From NCBI GenBank assembly GCA_022711335.1, contig JAKLFF010000001.1:1-40259 (forward strand): 40,259 bases of DNA. The letters run 5' to 3'. The DNA comes from Patescibacteria group bacterium (lineage in GTDB: Bacteria > Patescibacteriota > Minisyncoccia > Moranbacterales > UBA2206). Positions 1 through 6,888 of the stretch are shown piece by piece (position 1 is the stretch's first letter; every line of letters starts with the position of its first letter). The position numbers and the translations under genes are program-made. Under the pieces are notes generated by a model. It saw only the letters and a program-made list of their open reading frames with translations. It did not search any database and had not been told where the DNA came from.

Positions 1-23
1 TGTTTTTGGCATATTGATACTCA

Positions 24-51
24 TTTTCCAGAATATCGCTATTCTGGAAAA
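24..51. other. 12-bp perfect hairpin
   Basis: A 12-base arm (TTTTCCAGAATA, 24-35) pairs perfectly with 40-51 around a TCGC loop. No T-tract follows on either strand, so it is not a standard intrinsic terminator. A second small hairpin (TTCCGG-TTT-CCGGAA, 86-100) lies just before the next gene. Together they form a structured leader or a dispersed repeat. The gene to the left is outside the window. Confidence 0.5.
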
Positions 52-125
52 ACCGCCAAATGTGTGTGGACATTACCAATGTTACTTCCGGTTTCCGGAA
101 AAAAATCAAACTACAAGGAGAGATT

Positions 126-686
126 ATGGCAGAGCAGCACTTTTCAAAAAACGATGAAAACGGCGGGCTTGAAGAACGAGCCAGAACTAAAACGATCCTT
201 TTGGAAGCTATGGCTGGCTTGTTCGCGTCGTGCCAGCGATTTCTTTCAGAAATTAGAGAACATCCCTATTTATCCGACATCTTTTCTTCTGAAGATATAA
301 TTCAGATGAATCTTGTTGAAAGGTCTATTCCGGAAATGATAAGGAGCCTTCGAAGCTTGAGGATTTCCATTGACGGTGGAAATTGGCAGGAGATTGAAAA
401 CAGCGTTTTTCAGGAAAAAATGCAAGAAATGGAGAAAAAACTAGAAGAAACCAAATGTTTCGTCAACGAAAAAAGGCAGAAAATTCCCAAGCCTAATCTA
501 GGTTTCATTTTTTTCCTCCTTTTTCCCGCTACGACGATAACCTACCATACGCGCAAGCTCATCCATCGGATTCGGATGCGGCGGCTAAAAAAAGAGGAAG
601 GGAGGCTTGTTGCAGAAAGAGAGGATATAGAAAGAAGAACGAAAGAAATAAGAGAAAAAATCAAAGAGAGAAGCGAGAAGAAGTAG
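126..686 (+). CDS. Hypothetical coiled-coil protein with one hydrophobic segment
   Basis: I do not recognise this 186-residue protein. The ATG at 126 is preferred over the in-frame start at 60 because an AAGGAGAG Shine-Dalgarno lies just upstream of it. The first 110 residues are mostly charged and helical, with an acidic coiled-coil stretch at about 95-118. A hydrophobic segment (about 124-140) follows, then a strongly basic and then mixed-charge helix to the C-terminus that looks like a second coiled coil. There is no signal peptide. The layout suggests a single-pass or membrane-associated protein with cytoplasmic helices. An intrinsic terminator follows 27 bases after the stop, so it is the last or only gene of its transcript. 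Function unknown. Confidence 0.6.
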   Translation: MAEQHFSKNDENGGLEERARTKTILLEAMAGLFASCQRFLSEIREHPYLSDIFSSEDIIQMNLVERSIPEMIRSLRSLRISIDGGNWQEIENSVFQEKMQEMEKKLEETKCFVNEKRQKIPKPNLGFIFFLLFPATTITYHTRKLIHRIRMRRLKKEEGRLVAEREDIERRTKEIREKIKERSEKK

Positions 687-712
687 TTTCTTTCATTGGC
701 AACTTTCTCTTT

Positions 713-744
713 AAGCCGCGTGGCATTGCCAGGCGGCTTTTTTT
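713..744 (+). terminator. Intrinsic terminator of the 126-686 gene
   Basis: AAGCCGC (713-719) pairs with GCGGCTT (733-739). An inner TGGC/GCCA pairing extends the stem, and a run of T follows to 744. Confidence 0.85.
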
Positions 745-803
745 GAATGATTTTTATTACGCATAGCCTACCTCTCCGGCGGGTTGTTTCTTATTTGAAG
801 CGA

Positions 804-1283
804 TTAGATTTCTTCTTCTTTTTCCCTGGGGCGGATGAATTTGATGTAGCCCAAAACAAGGGAGACGATCAGGCCGACAGTCACAATCAGAAACCGGAAA
901 CGGGAATCTTCGCTCATCAGCCCCCGGATAATGCCATAAGCTGTCGTGAACACGCCTCCCAGAAGAATTCCGTCAGCGATCATTTTTATCTTAGAAAGAA
1001 GCGTCAGGCTGGCAACGAGAATAAGGATAGCCGAGATAAGCGAGATTATGGAAACATTGCGGTTGTAAGGCTTGGATTTTTCGTTGAAATCCCTCATATC
1101 CTGCTCGTATTTTATTTGTTCGGATCTTTGCTGTTCGCTTATTTCACATCCGGGCTTTTCCAATTCTTTTGAAACGGGATAATCGGGAGCTTTCGGTCCC
1201 GGATAAAAAGCGTCGATGCCCAGCCCGACAAAAAGAGCGATCAGGAGCGCTAAAAACAAAGTGTAAATTAGTTTTAGTATCAT
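804..1283 (-). CDS. Hypothetical four-helix membrane protein
   Basis: A 159-residue protein with four predicted membrane segments (about residues 4-25, 76-97, 101-120, 129-149) and a hydrophilic loop between the first and second that carries one Cys and many charged residues. The C-terminus is basic then acidic (RPREKEEEI). There is no recognisable catalytic motif and I cannot name a family. No Shine-Dalgarno is visible before the ATG. An extended -10 promoter (TGATATAAT, 1311-1319, minus strand) lies about 30 bases upstream, so the leader is short. It is transcribed convergently with the 126-686 gene. The plus-strand reading frame over the same bases is a shadow. Confidence 0.65.
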   Translation of the reverse strand: MILKLIYTLFLALLIALFVGLGIDAFYPGPKAPDYPVSKELEKPGCEISEQQRSEQIKYEQDMRDFNEKSKPYNRNVSIISLISAILILVASLTLLSKIKMIADGILLGGVFTTAYGIIRGLMSEDSRFRFLIVTVGLIVSLVLGYIKFIRPREKEEEI

Positions 1284-1310
1284 ATTTTTTATATGTTAAT
1301 TGTTGATGTG

Positions 1311-1319
1311 ATTATATCA
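1311..1319 (-). promoter_or_regulatory. Extended -10 promoter of the 804-1283 gene
   Basis: On the minus strand the bases read TGATATAAT, a perfect extended -10. No -35 is evident at 17 bases. The predicted start of transcription is near 1304, about 20 bases before the ATG. Confidence 0.5.
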
Positions 1320-1405
1320 TAGTTAAGGGGGCGACGGGAAGATTAAATTATTAATAAACCACAAATTTTGGCTTTGTCAAGCCCAAAACTGTGGATAAGT
1401 TGCCA

Positions 1406-1433
1406 TTGACTTTGTGATTGAAAGAACTAGAAT
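1406..1433 (+). promoter_or_regulatory. Candidate promoter TTGACT-N16-TAGAAT
   Basis: A -35 at 1406-1411 and a -10 at 1428-1433 would start transcription near 1440. The 559-base stretch 1284-1842 has no convincing gene. It holds this promoter, a weak A/T-flanked hairpin (1477-1498), a 38-codon open frame from 1557 without a Shine-Dalgarno, a strong bidirectional terminator (1632-1687), and the structured leader of the next gene. Confidence 0.4.
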
Positions 1434-1476
1434 GGAAGCAGGGGAAAACAAACGAAAATATAAAATTAAAAAAAGG

Positions 1477-1498
1477 AAAAAAGGAGACGCCTTTTTTT
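1477..1498 (+). terminator. Weak A-stem/T-tail hairpin
   Basis: AAAAAAGG (1477-1484) pairs with CCTTTTTT (1490-1497) around AGACG. The stem has only two G-C pairs. It may end a very short transcript from the promoter at 1406, or be incidental in A/T-rich DNA. Confidence 0.3.
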
Positions 1499-1631
1499 AT
1501 TTTGCAAAAAAATAACCGAATATCGTTTCTGTTTCTGTTAAATTGTCGCCAAAAAAATGAGAAAATGTTTAACAGTTGAAACAATAAAAATGCAAAGATT
1601 TCTTTTTTCTGAAAAGGAGTGTTTGGTTTTG

Positions 1632-1687
1632 AAAAAAGCCAACCGGCGGATGTTATCTTCGGATAACATTTGACGGCTGGCTTTTTT
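1632..1687. terminator. Strong bidirectional terminator
   Basis: The outer arms AAAAAAGCCA and TGGCTTTTTT and the inner arms GATGTTATC and GATAACATT (around a TTCG loop) form a long two-part hairpin with A- and T-runs at its edges. It should work on either strand. It isolates the surface-protein region that follows. Confidence 0.8.
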
Positions 1688-1705
1688 GATAGGCAATCAA
1701 TTTAA

Positions 1706-1803
1706 GCCCCCTTATTACGGGGGCATGCCCTCCGTTGGAGGTTTAAACACACGTTGCTTATTAGGAAAGTATGTCCTGTTGTCCACTGGCTAGCACAGGG
1801 ACA
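1706..1803 (+). promoter_or_regulatory. Structured 5' leader of the 1843 gene
   Basis: Three hairpins stand in a row: GCCCCC/GGGGGC (1706-1724), CCTCC/GGAGG (1729-1741), and an 8-bp stem with one bulged G (1772-1803). The coding start follows at 1843 behind AAGGAGAGG. I do not recognise a known riboswitch consensus. The leader may stabilise the message of an abundant exported protein or be regulatory. Confidence 0.45.
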
Positions 1804-1842
1804 AAATCAGGATTCAGCTAGAAGGAGAGGTGAAAACAAACA

Positions 1843-2310
1843 ATGAAAAAAATATTATTCGTCGGAGTCATGATTTTCGCATTCGCTTTGACTATGAACG
1901 TCGCTTTTGCTTGTCAATGTATGCCTTACCAGCAGCAATGCGCTTGCCCTGATCAATCAAATACAGCGATTGGAGTAAAAAATACTGTCTCATCTCAAGC
2001 TTTTTCGGGAGCAAATACAATTTCAGGCGGATTTGTTGGTTCAGCAGCTATTGTTACCGGAACATCAGTATCCAAAACCATAGGGGCTAATGCAGTGAAT
2101 TCCAATGTCAAAACTGGTTGGAGCTTTGGACCGTCTGCTCAGACTAACAAAGCTTTTGGAGTAGAAAACGGAGTTTTATCTGGTGCGCAAAGTGGAGGCA
2201 ATGAAGTTTCAGGATTTGTTGTTGGCGGAGGAACAGTTTGGACAGGCAAATCAGTAGCCAAAACAGCTGGCGTTAACCTGGTTAACACCAACGTAAAACT
2301 CAGCCACTAG
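1843..2310 (+). CDS. Exported protein with two Asn/Gly-rich surface repeats
   Basis: A 155-residue secreted protein. Residues 1-24 form a signal peptide (MKK, hydrophobic core, AFA before Cys24). Residues 24-36 are Cys-rich (C24, C26, C33, C35). Two repeats of about 48 residues follow (about 41-90 and 104-152). Each has the pattern N-x-V-x(6-8)-G-x-N-x-[IV]-S-G ... TG ... N-x-[VI]-N-[ST]-N-V. The same repeat occurs in the two following genes, so the three are a paralogous surface set. The spacing of Gly and Asn suggests a stacked beta-strand fold (beta-roll or curli-like), which is inference. The start is well supported by AAGGAGAGG. AFA-C could be a lipobox, but Phe at -2 is unusual, so ordinary signal-peptidase cleavage is more likely. 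Confidence 0.75.
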   Translation: MKKILFVGVMIFAFALTMNVAFACQCMPYQQQCACPDQSNTAIGVKNTVSSQAFSGANTISGGFVGSAAIVTGTSVSKTIGANAVNSNVKTGWSFGPSAQTNKAFGVENGVLSGAQSGGNEVSGFVVGGGTVWTGKSVAKTAGVNLVNTNVKLSH

Positions 2311-2325
2311 GATATATTTTTCTTT

Positions 2326-2349
2326 CAGGCGGGGGCTAGCTCCCGCCTG
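2326..2349. other. GC-rich palindrome after the 1843 gene
   Basis: CAGGCGGG (2326-2333) pairs with CCCGCCTG (2342-2349) and GCTAGC lies at the centre. No T-run follows, so it is probably a 3'-end stabilising hairpin or a dispersed repeat rather than a clean terminator. Confidence 0.5.
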
Positions 2350-2366
2350 GAGGAAACACCAATTTT

Positions 2367-2482
2367 TCCTCCTCTCCCTAAGGGAGAGGATGCCCGGAGG
2401 GCAGGAGAGGGAAGAAACTTTGCAAGTAGCTCCCTCATCCGGCCTGCCTAGGCGGGCCACCTTCTCCCGAAAGGAGAAGGGG
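2367..2482. repeat. Dispersed GC-rich inverted repeat, family R2, copy A
   Basis: A 116-base element opens with TCCTCCTCTCCCT, carries GGATGCCCGGAGGGCAGGAG in its left half and CCCTCATCCGG in its right half, and closes with CCTTCTCCCGAAAGGAGAAGG. It contains several nested hairpins. Related copies lie at 25694-25810 and 28862-28968. It has no coding capacity of its own, so it is a MITE- or REP-like element. Confidence 0.8.
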
Positions 2483-2505
2483 AAACCTTTTAATAATTGA
2501 TAAAC

Positions 2506-2994
2506 ATGAAAATAAACTTCAATAATTATATAATTTTCTTTTTCTTAATATTTTTGCTTTTGCTTTTCAGTGCAAGCAGTTTTGTGCAGGCGGAAAACAG
2601 GAGTGAAAATGTCAAAAATACAGTCAGTGCGACGGCGAATTCCGGCGGGAACACCATTTCCGGATCGGGGACGATCAGAACCGGCGATGCCAGCGCTACG
2701 GTTGAAGCGAAAAATTATGTGAACGGCGGTAAAGACATAGAAAATAAAGTTGAAGCCAAGGCGGAAGGAGAAAAAGCCGAAGTTTCCATAAACGGAGAAA
2801 GCAAGAATTGCCAGGCGGAGGAGGGGGAAAATTGCAGCGTGGAAATGGAAAATAACATTGCTTCAGTTGGGGAAAATACAGCCGAGACGGTGAAAGGAGA
2901 AGAAGCGGAGAAAAATATAGCAAATGAAGCTGGAAGTTTCTGGGCAAAGCTGGCCAAAAGCGTCATGGATAAGATTGGAGAATGGCTTGGATAA
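2506..2994 (+). CDS. Exported acidic protein with one surface repeat and a C-terminal amphipathic helix
   Basis: A 162-residue protein. I take the ATG at 2506 (MKINF) rather than the TTG three codons upstream; neither has a well-placed Shine-Dalgarno. Residues 1-29 are a long signal peptide with cleavage likely after VQA. Residues 33-72 hold one copy of the surface repeat shared with the neighbours (NTVSATANSGGNTISG, then TGDASA). Residues 75-140 are very acidic, Glu/Asn-rich, with two Cys (102, 110). The last 19 residues (SFWAKLAKSVMDKIGEWLG) would form an amphipathic, Trp-containing helix, which may bind a membrane or partner. A short remnant at 3101 ends with a near-copy of this tail. Function unknown; a small cell-surface or secreted component is likely. 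Confidence 0.7.
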   Translation: MKINFNNYIIFFFLIFLLLLFSASSFVQAENRSENVKNTVSATANSGGNTISGSGTIRTGDASATVEAKNYVNGGKDIENKVEAKAEGEKAEVSINGESKNCQAEEGENCSVEMENNIASVGENTAETVKGEEAEKNIANEAGSFWAKLAKSVMDKIGEWLG

Positions 2995-3011
2995 TTAGGT
3001 TTAATTTTTTA

Positions 3012-3089
3012 TGTCATTCCCGCGAAAGCGGGAATCCAGTGATGTTGTTGAATTTTGCAAACTGGATTCCGGGTCAAGCCCGGAATGAC
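3012..3089. repeat. Dispersed inverted repeat, family R1, copy 1
   Basis: The left end has TGTCATTCCCGCGAAAGCGG and the right end has CTGGATTCCGGGTCAAGCCC closing with GGAATGAC. Each end is a hairpin and the two ends are roughly inverted copies. Six copies lie in this window, all between genes or at gene ends. Confidence 0.85.
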
Positions 3090-3100
3090 CATGAATACGA

Positions 3101-3142
3101 ATGAAAAAAATTCTGGATAAAATCGGAGAGTGGCTATCTTAG
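3101..3142 (+). pseudogene. 13-codon remnant of a deleted surface-protein gene
   Basis: The frame reads MKKILDKIGEWLS and a stop. Its first 23 bases, with the preceding A, repeat the start of the 3272 gene (MKKILDK). Its second half matches the end of the 2506 gene (DKIGEWL). It lies between two R1 repeats. The simplest reading is that a gene that began like 3272 and ended like 2506 lost its middle by deletion, leaving only the two ends. A short expressed peptide is possible but unsupported. Confidence 0.5.
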
Positions 3143-3148
3143 GCAATC

Positions 3149-3238
3149 TGTCATTCCCAACTTGATTGGGAATCCAGCAGATCTTGAAACGATTTCAGTA
3201 TGACAAAAGACTAGATTCCCGCTTTCGCGGGAATGACA
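3149..3238. repeat. Dispersed inverted repeat, family R1, copy 2
   Basis: The left end is a diverged half (TGTCATTCCCAACTTGATTG). The right end is the well-kept form (GATTCCCGCTTTCGCGGG followed by AATGACA). It ends 33 bases before the start of the 3272 gene. Confidence 0.85.
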
Positions 3239-3271
3239 AGAGAGAAATAGGAATGACAATAAAAAAAAGAA

Positions 3272-6073
3272 ATGAAAAAAATTCTGGATAAAATATTAAA
3301 TAACGCACTAGTTGTTTTGCTAGTTGCCAATCTGATAAGCTATCAGTTTATTTTGCCGATAAGGCTGGCTGTGGCGGAAGATGGAAGCACAACCGAAACC
3401 GCGGTGGCTGCGAGCGATTCAGGTTCTTCTGGCTCTAGTTCTGAATTCGATGAAGATACTTCCAGCGGCGACACATCCGATGAGGATTCTTCGGATGAAA
3501 GTGATTTACCCACAACCAGTAGTGGCAATACAGAAAATCAGGACACAAGCGATGATACGGCTGGGGGCAGCACCGGAACTACAACTACAAATACAAATAC
3601 AACTACAACTGCAACTGCAAATGATACGGGCGGGCAAAACAGTCCAACTGATCCGGAAACTTTGCTTCCAGCAGTTTCTACCGCCCTCGATTCAACAGAT
3701 CCAAGTGAAAATGATGAATGTATTTGTGAAAACAATAATAATCCAGATCCGGATTGTGAAAATCCGTGTCCGGAAGAATGCCAATGCTGCATTGATTATT
3801 GCGCCGGAATTGTCAGTCAAAATGCCGCCGAAGATTCGGAAAATGTTGCCGAGGCAGTTTCAATTACTGGCGCAAACTTGATTGAAGGGGCGGCTGGCAA
3901 TCTAATTTCCGGATCGCAGCCGGCTGGAGCAGAAAATAATTTGGAAGAAGAAGAGGATGAAAATGATCCAGATGAAAGCGGCGAAGATTCTTCGGAAGAA
4001 GAAGATCAAACGGAAAGCGCTGAAAGCCAAGCGGTCATAAGCACGGAGAACGCTGCGGCTCAAGTTGCCGCTGTGAACGAAGTCAACACTAATATATATA
4101 CTGAAAACGGCGTCCAAATTGTTGAGAACATAATCGGAGACTCGGCGGAGGACATCGATCTTATTTCAACTTTTGAAAATGTTTTGGAAGAAGCGCAAAA
4201 TTTGAATTCGAAGAACCAGGATTTTTTTGAGAAGATTTCCATAACCAACATAAATGTCGCAGAAAATGTGGAAAATGCAGTAATTGCCCAAGCCGACAGC
4301 GGAGCAAATTCCATAGAGAATGTCTCTGGTTCGGCCAGCATCGAAACTGGAGATGCGCAGGCTTCAGCCAGCGCCGTTAATTTCATAAACACCAATATCA
4401 CCGGAAACAACTGGCTTATGGCGGTGATCAATGTGGCGGGAAATTGGGCCGGAGATTTGATTGTACCGGGAGAAGGGCTGATTAAAACTCCTTCGGCCGG
4501 AATGATTTTTGACAAAATTGTGAGCATTAATCTGGCGGAAAATGTCAGAAATTTTTTGTCATCCGATGCTGGCACCGGAACAAATTCCATTTCTTCAACA
4601 TCCGGGAGCGCCCAAATTTATTCTGGCGACACAGTTTCGTCATCCAGCGGAATGAATCTGGTTAATACCAATATCACTCGCAACAACTGGTTTTTTCTGA
4701 TGATCAATAACAGCGGAAACTGGACCGGCAGGACTATTAATTGGGACGGGGAAAAGCAAAGTACCGTTTATGAGTATGATTTCGGAAGTCTGGAAGGCAG
4801 TCCGGATCCCTCAAAATGCGTGAGCGTTTATAATTATAACAGCGCTGAAAATGTGAATAATACCGTGATTGCCGGCGCCAATACCGGAAAAAACAGCATA
4901 TCTTTAGCGGGAGACGCATCGATTTTTACCGGGAATGCTGATGCCCGGGCCAGCGCCTTTAATTTCATAAACACCAATATCACCGGAAACAACTGGATGT
5001 TTGGAGTCGTCAATAACAGCGGAATCTGGACCGGAGATGTTATTTTCGGATATCCGGATCTGGAAGTTTCCTTGAGCGCCGACAAAAGCGTGGTTCAGCC
5101 GGGAGACAGCCTGGAATTCACAGTTCATTATAAAAACGCGGGGCAGGCCAAGTGCGAAAACGCGAATCTGATGCTTTCTCTTCCGGATTATCTTTCCGGA
5201 TCAGGAAGCTATGATTCAAAGGATGGAAATAATTTCTATTGGTCATTGGGAGAACTTGGATCGGGAGAGGAAGGATCATTCAGCTTGAAAGCGCTCCTGG
5301 CTTCGAACATTCCAAATGGCATAGCGTCGCTGGAAGCGGCCGCCGGCGCCAGAACCGATACGGAAGAAAAAGAATTTTCCAATAATTACGACGGAGAAAA
5401 AATAAATATAATCTTTCCCCAAATCAGTTCCAGTGTGGCCATTGTTGACGGAGATGTCATTTCTGCCGATGACTCAAAGCTTAAGATAGAAAGAAGCGAA
5501 GAAGGCAGAGTGGCGATAGGGGAAATTGCCACCCATCAAATTACCGTCAAAAACAACGGCAAAAATATTTTGTATAATCTGGAAGTGAAAGAAAGAATAA
5601 AAGATCCGTCCGGAAGCAAAGCAGCCGAATATGTTTGGCCAATTGCCCAGCTCAAAAAAGGGCAGAGCGCTTTTATCGAATATCAAATCTATGTCGATCC
5701 TTCGGCTAAACTGGGAACATACGAACATAGCGCTTCATCCATTGCTTATGATGAGGTCGGCAACAAAATTGAAAGTGAAAAAGCCGAAAAAAAGGTTGAA
5801 TTTGTCGCGGGAGCGATTGCGGGTTCGGTTTCTTCCGGAAACAGCGAGATTATTCCTCCCGTGAGCGATGCTGTTGAAAGTTTGGCGCCGGAACCGGAGC
5901 CGGAAGTGCTGGGAGCGTCTATAACTGAAAAACATATTCCATGGCAATGGCTTCTCGCCCTTCTTCTCTTGCCGCTATCATATGCAATTTGGAAGAAAAA
6001 ACTTTATGAAAGGCAAAAAATTGCGGGACTGATCCGGCAGACCGCCAGCGCCATATTTTCATTCTTCTTCTAA
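3272..6073 (+). CDS. Large cell-surface protein with Asn/Gly repeats and DUF11-like domains
   Basis: A 933-residue protein that looks membrane-anchored at both ends. Residues 11-33 form an uncleaved or cleaved signal segment. About 35-145 is a low-complexity Ser/Thr/Asp/Glu linker. About 148-178 is a Cys-rich knot (CICEN, CENPCPEECQCC). Further acidic linker follows to about 250. Three full surface repeats lie at about 325-400, 416-490 and 518-593, each N-V-x-N ... GxNSI ... GDA ... NFINTNIT-x-NNW ... GNW-x-G; weaker copies precede them. Two DUF11/CARDB-like beta-sandwich modules follow (about 597-690 and 735-820). A Pro/Glu stretch ending PEVLGA leads to a C-terminal membrane helix (889-907) with a basic tail. 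The body is expected outside the cell. Bases 4379-4414 and 4961-4996 are identical, a sign of recent repeat exchange. Ligand or function unknown. Confidence 0.75.
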   Translation: MKKILDKILNNALVVLLVANLISYQFILPIRLAVAEDGSTTETAVAASDSGSSGSSSEFDEDTSSGDTSDEDSSDESDLPTTSSGNTENQDTSDDTAGGSTGTTTTNTNTTTTATANDTGGQNSPTDPETLLPAVSTALDSTDPSENDECICENNNNPDPDCENPCPEECQCCIDYCAGIVSQNAAEDSENVAEAVSITGANLIEGAAGNLISGSQPAGAENNLEEEEDENDPDESGEDSSEEEDQTESAESQAVISTENAAAQVAAVNEVNTNIYTENGVQIVENIIGDSAEDIDLISTFENVLEEAQNLNSKNQDFFEKISITNINVAENVENAVIAQADSGANSIENVSGSASIETGDAQASASAVNFINTNITGNNWLMAVINVAGNWAGDLIVPGEGLIKTPSAGMIFDKIVSINLAENVRNFLSSDAGTGTNSISSTSGSAQIYSGDTVSSSSGMNLVNTNITRNNWFFLMINNSGNWTGRTINWDGEKQSTVYEYDFGSLEGSPDPSKCVSVYNYNSAENVNNTVIAGANTGKNSISLAGDASIFTGNADARASAFNFINTNITGNNWMFGVVNNSGIWTGDVIFGYPDLEVSLSADKSVVQPGDSLEFTVHYKNAGQAKCENANLMLSLPDYLSGSGSYDSKDGNNFYWSLGELGSGEEGSFSLKALLASNIPNGIASLEAAAGARTDTEEKEFSNNYDGEKINIIFPQISSSVAIVDGDVISADDSKLKIERSEEGRVAIGEIATHQITVKNNGKNILYNLEVKERIKDPSGSKAAEYVWPIAQLKKGQSAFIEYQIYVDPSAKLGTYEHSASSIAYDEVGNKIESEKAEKKVEFVAGAIAGSVSSGNSEIIPPVSDAVESLAPEPEPEVLGASITEKHIPWQWLLALLLLPLSYAIWKKKLYERQKIAGLIRQTASAIFSFFF

Positions 6074-6117
6074 TGTTATATACTTAGAAATGTAAGAAGA
6101 TAAGAAATTGAAATAAA

Positions 6118-6363
6118 ATGAATCTGGAAAAATTAATGCCGGAAAATTCGGTTCCGGAAGCCAAAGAATTGCCAAAAGAAGAGCAGATAGAAAGGATTTG
6201 CTCCTGGTGCCTGGGGGCCGGAAATGAGGAAGTCATTAAAAAACAGGAAAAAGCTTTGAAAGAAGGAAGAAAAATAACTCATGGCATGTGTCCTGACTGC
6301 GAGAGAAAAGTGGAGGAGGAACTGGAAGAATTCAAAGAGAAAAATTTTTCAGATGAGAAATAA
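6118..6363 (+). CDS. Small zinc-finger-like protein
   Basis: An 81-residue cytoplasmic protein with two Cys pairs, CSWC (about 29-32) and CPDC (about 60-63), separated by a charged helix. This spacing fits a small zinc ribbon. THGMCPDC resembles the short metal-binding tails found beside bacterial signalling proteins. The ends are rich in Glu and Lys. No clear Shine-Dalgarno is present. It follows the large surface protein by 44 bases and may share its transcript. A hairpin terminator lies 40 bases after the stop. Function unknown. Confidence 0.55.
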   Translation: MNLEKLMPENSVPEAKELPKEEQIERICSWCLGAGNEEVIKKQEKALKEGRKITHGMCPDCERKVEEELEEFKEKNFSDEK

Positions 6364-6402
6364 ATTATGAGAATGTGAAATAATAATTGCTTAAGAATAA
6401 GA

Positions 6403-6436
6403 AAAAGGGCAGCCTGATGATAATGGCTGCCCTTTT
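6403..6436. terminator. Bidirectional terminator
   Basis: AAAAGGGCAGCC (6403-6414) pairs with GGCTGCCCTTTT (6425-6436). It can end both the plus-strand surface-protein transcript and the minus-strand 6459 gene. Confidence 0.8.
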
Positions 6437-6458
6437 GTACTTCGACAGGCTGCCGGGA

Positions 6459-6656
6459 TTAAATGCCGGATCGGAATTTTCCTCCGGCGCCCTTTGTCGA
6501 AGTGAGCAGTTCGCGTTCGAGCTGTACACTTTGTATGCCCCTTTCTCTCATTATGTCCTTCACAGCGGTAATAGAGTTGCAGCCGCTGCAAATCCTGGAT
6601 ACCACAGATGCTCTTAATTTCCGAAACTCTTCTGCACTAACCTTCATCACAGCCAT
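6459..6656 (-). CDS. Small hypothetical protein with a CSGC motif
   Basis: A 65-residue basic protein starting MAVMKVSAEEF. The start at 6656 has AGGGGG eight bases upstream on the minus strand, better than the longer frame from 6680. CSGCNS lies at about residues 22-27. The C-terminus (STKGAGGKFRSGI) is encoded inside an inverted repeat (ACTTCGACA near 6439 and TTGTCGAAGT near 6502), so the original tail may have been replaced. A minus-strand promoter (6712-6740) and a terminator (6403-6436) frame the gene, which supports real transcription. I recognise no family. It could be a small helix-turn-helix or metal-binding protein, but nothing in the sequence proves that. Confidence 0.5.
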   Translation of the reverse strand: MAVMKVSAEEFRKLRASVVSRICSGCNSITAVKDIMRERGIQSVQLERELLTSTKGAGGKFRSGI

Positions 6657-6711
6657 AACACGCCCCCTATGAAAGATCAAACAACAATTCCTTGCCCCCT
6701 AGGAACTCTTA

Positions 6712-6740
6712 TTGATATAACGCAACTAAATTTTTGTCAA
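6712..6740 (-). promoter_or_regulatory. Promoter of the 6459-6656 gene
   Basis: On the minus strand TTGACA (6740-6735), a 17-base spacer and TATCAA (6717-6712). The predicted start of transcription is near 6705, about 50 bases before the ATG. Confidence 0.6.
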
Positions 6741-6756
6741 GAGAAGAGAAATAAAA

Positions 6757-6785
6757 TTGACATTTTGGAGTTTTTGCTGTATGCT
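6757..6785 (+). promoter_or_regulatory. Promoter of the response-regulator operon
   Basis: TTGACA (6757-6762), a 17-base spacer, TATGCT (6780-6785). It is divergent from the minus-strand promoter 17 bases away. The leader of about 95 bases carries an inverted repeat, AAGGTTAATAACCTT, near 6828. Confidence 0.65.
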
Positions 6786-6888
6786 GTCCGGTACGCAACA
6801 GCTCTTTTTATTAGCAAGGTATGGAAAAGGTTAATAACCTTGAAGTATTCAATTTTTTGCTCTCTGGGCGGAAAGGGAAGGGAAAGTA

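Noticed and set aside
747-1172. 141-codon plus-strand frame
   Set aside because: It is the shadow of the minus-strand membrane protein at 804-1283, whose strand has sensible membrane helices and a promoter.
1351-1584. 77-codon minus-strand frame rich in Phe and Lys
   Set aside because: Low-complexity product of A/T-rich DNA with no ribosome-binding site; it overlaps a promoter and hairpins on the plus strand.
1557-1673. 38-codon plus-strand frame ending in the terminator
   Set aside because: It looks a little like a leader peptide, but there is no Shine-Dalgarno, no family and no paired antiterminator. Noted only as part of the gap.
1906-1914. Lipoprotein lipobox in the 1843 protein
   Set aside because: AFA-Cys has Phe at -2 and lacks Leu at -3, so standard signal-peptidase cleavage is more likely.
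3012-3238. CRISPR-like array
   Set aside because: Two neighbouring R1 copies are inverted repeats of unequal sequence with the same family at gene ends elsewhere. No regular spacers and no cas genes.
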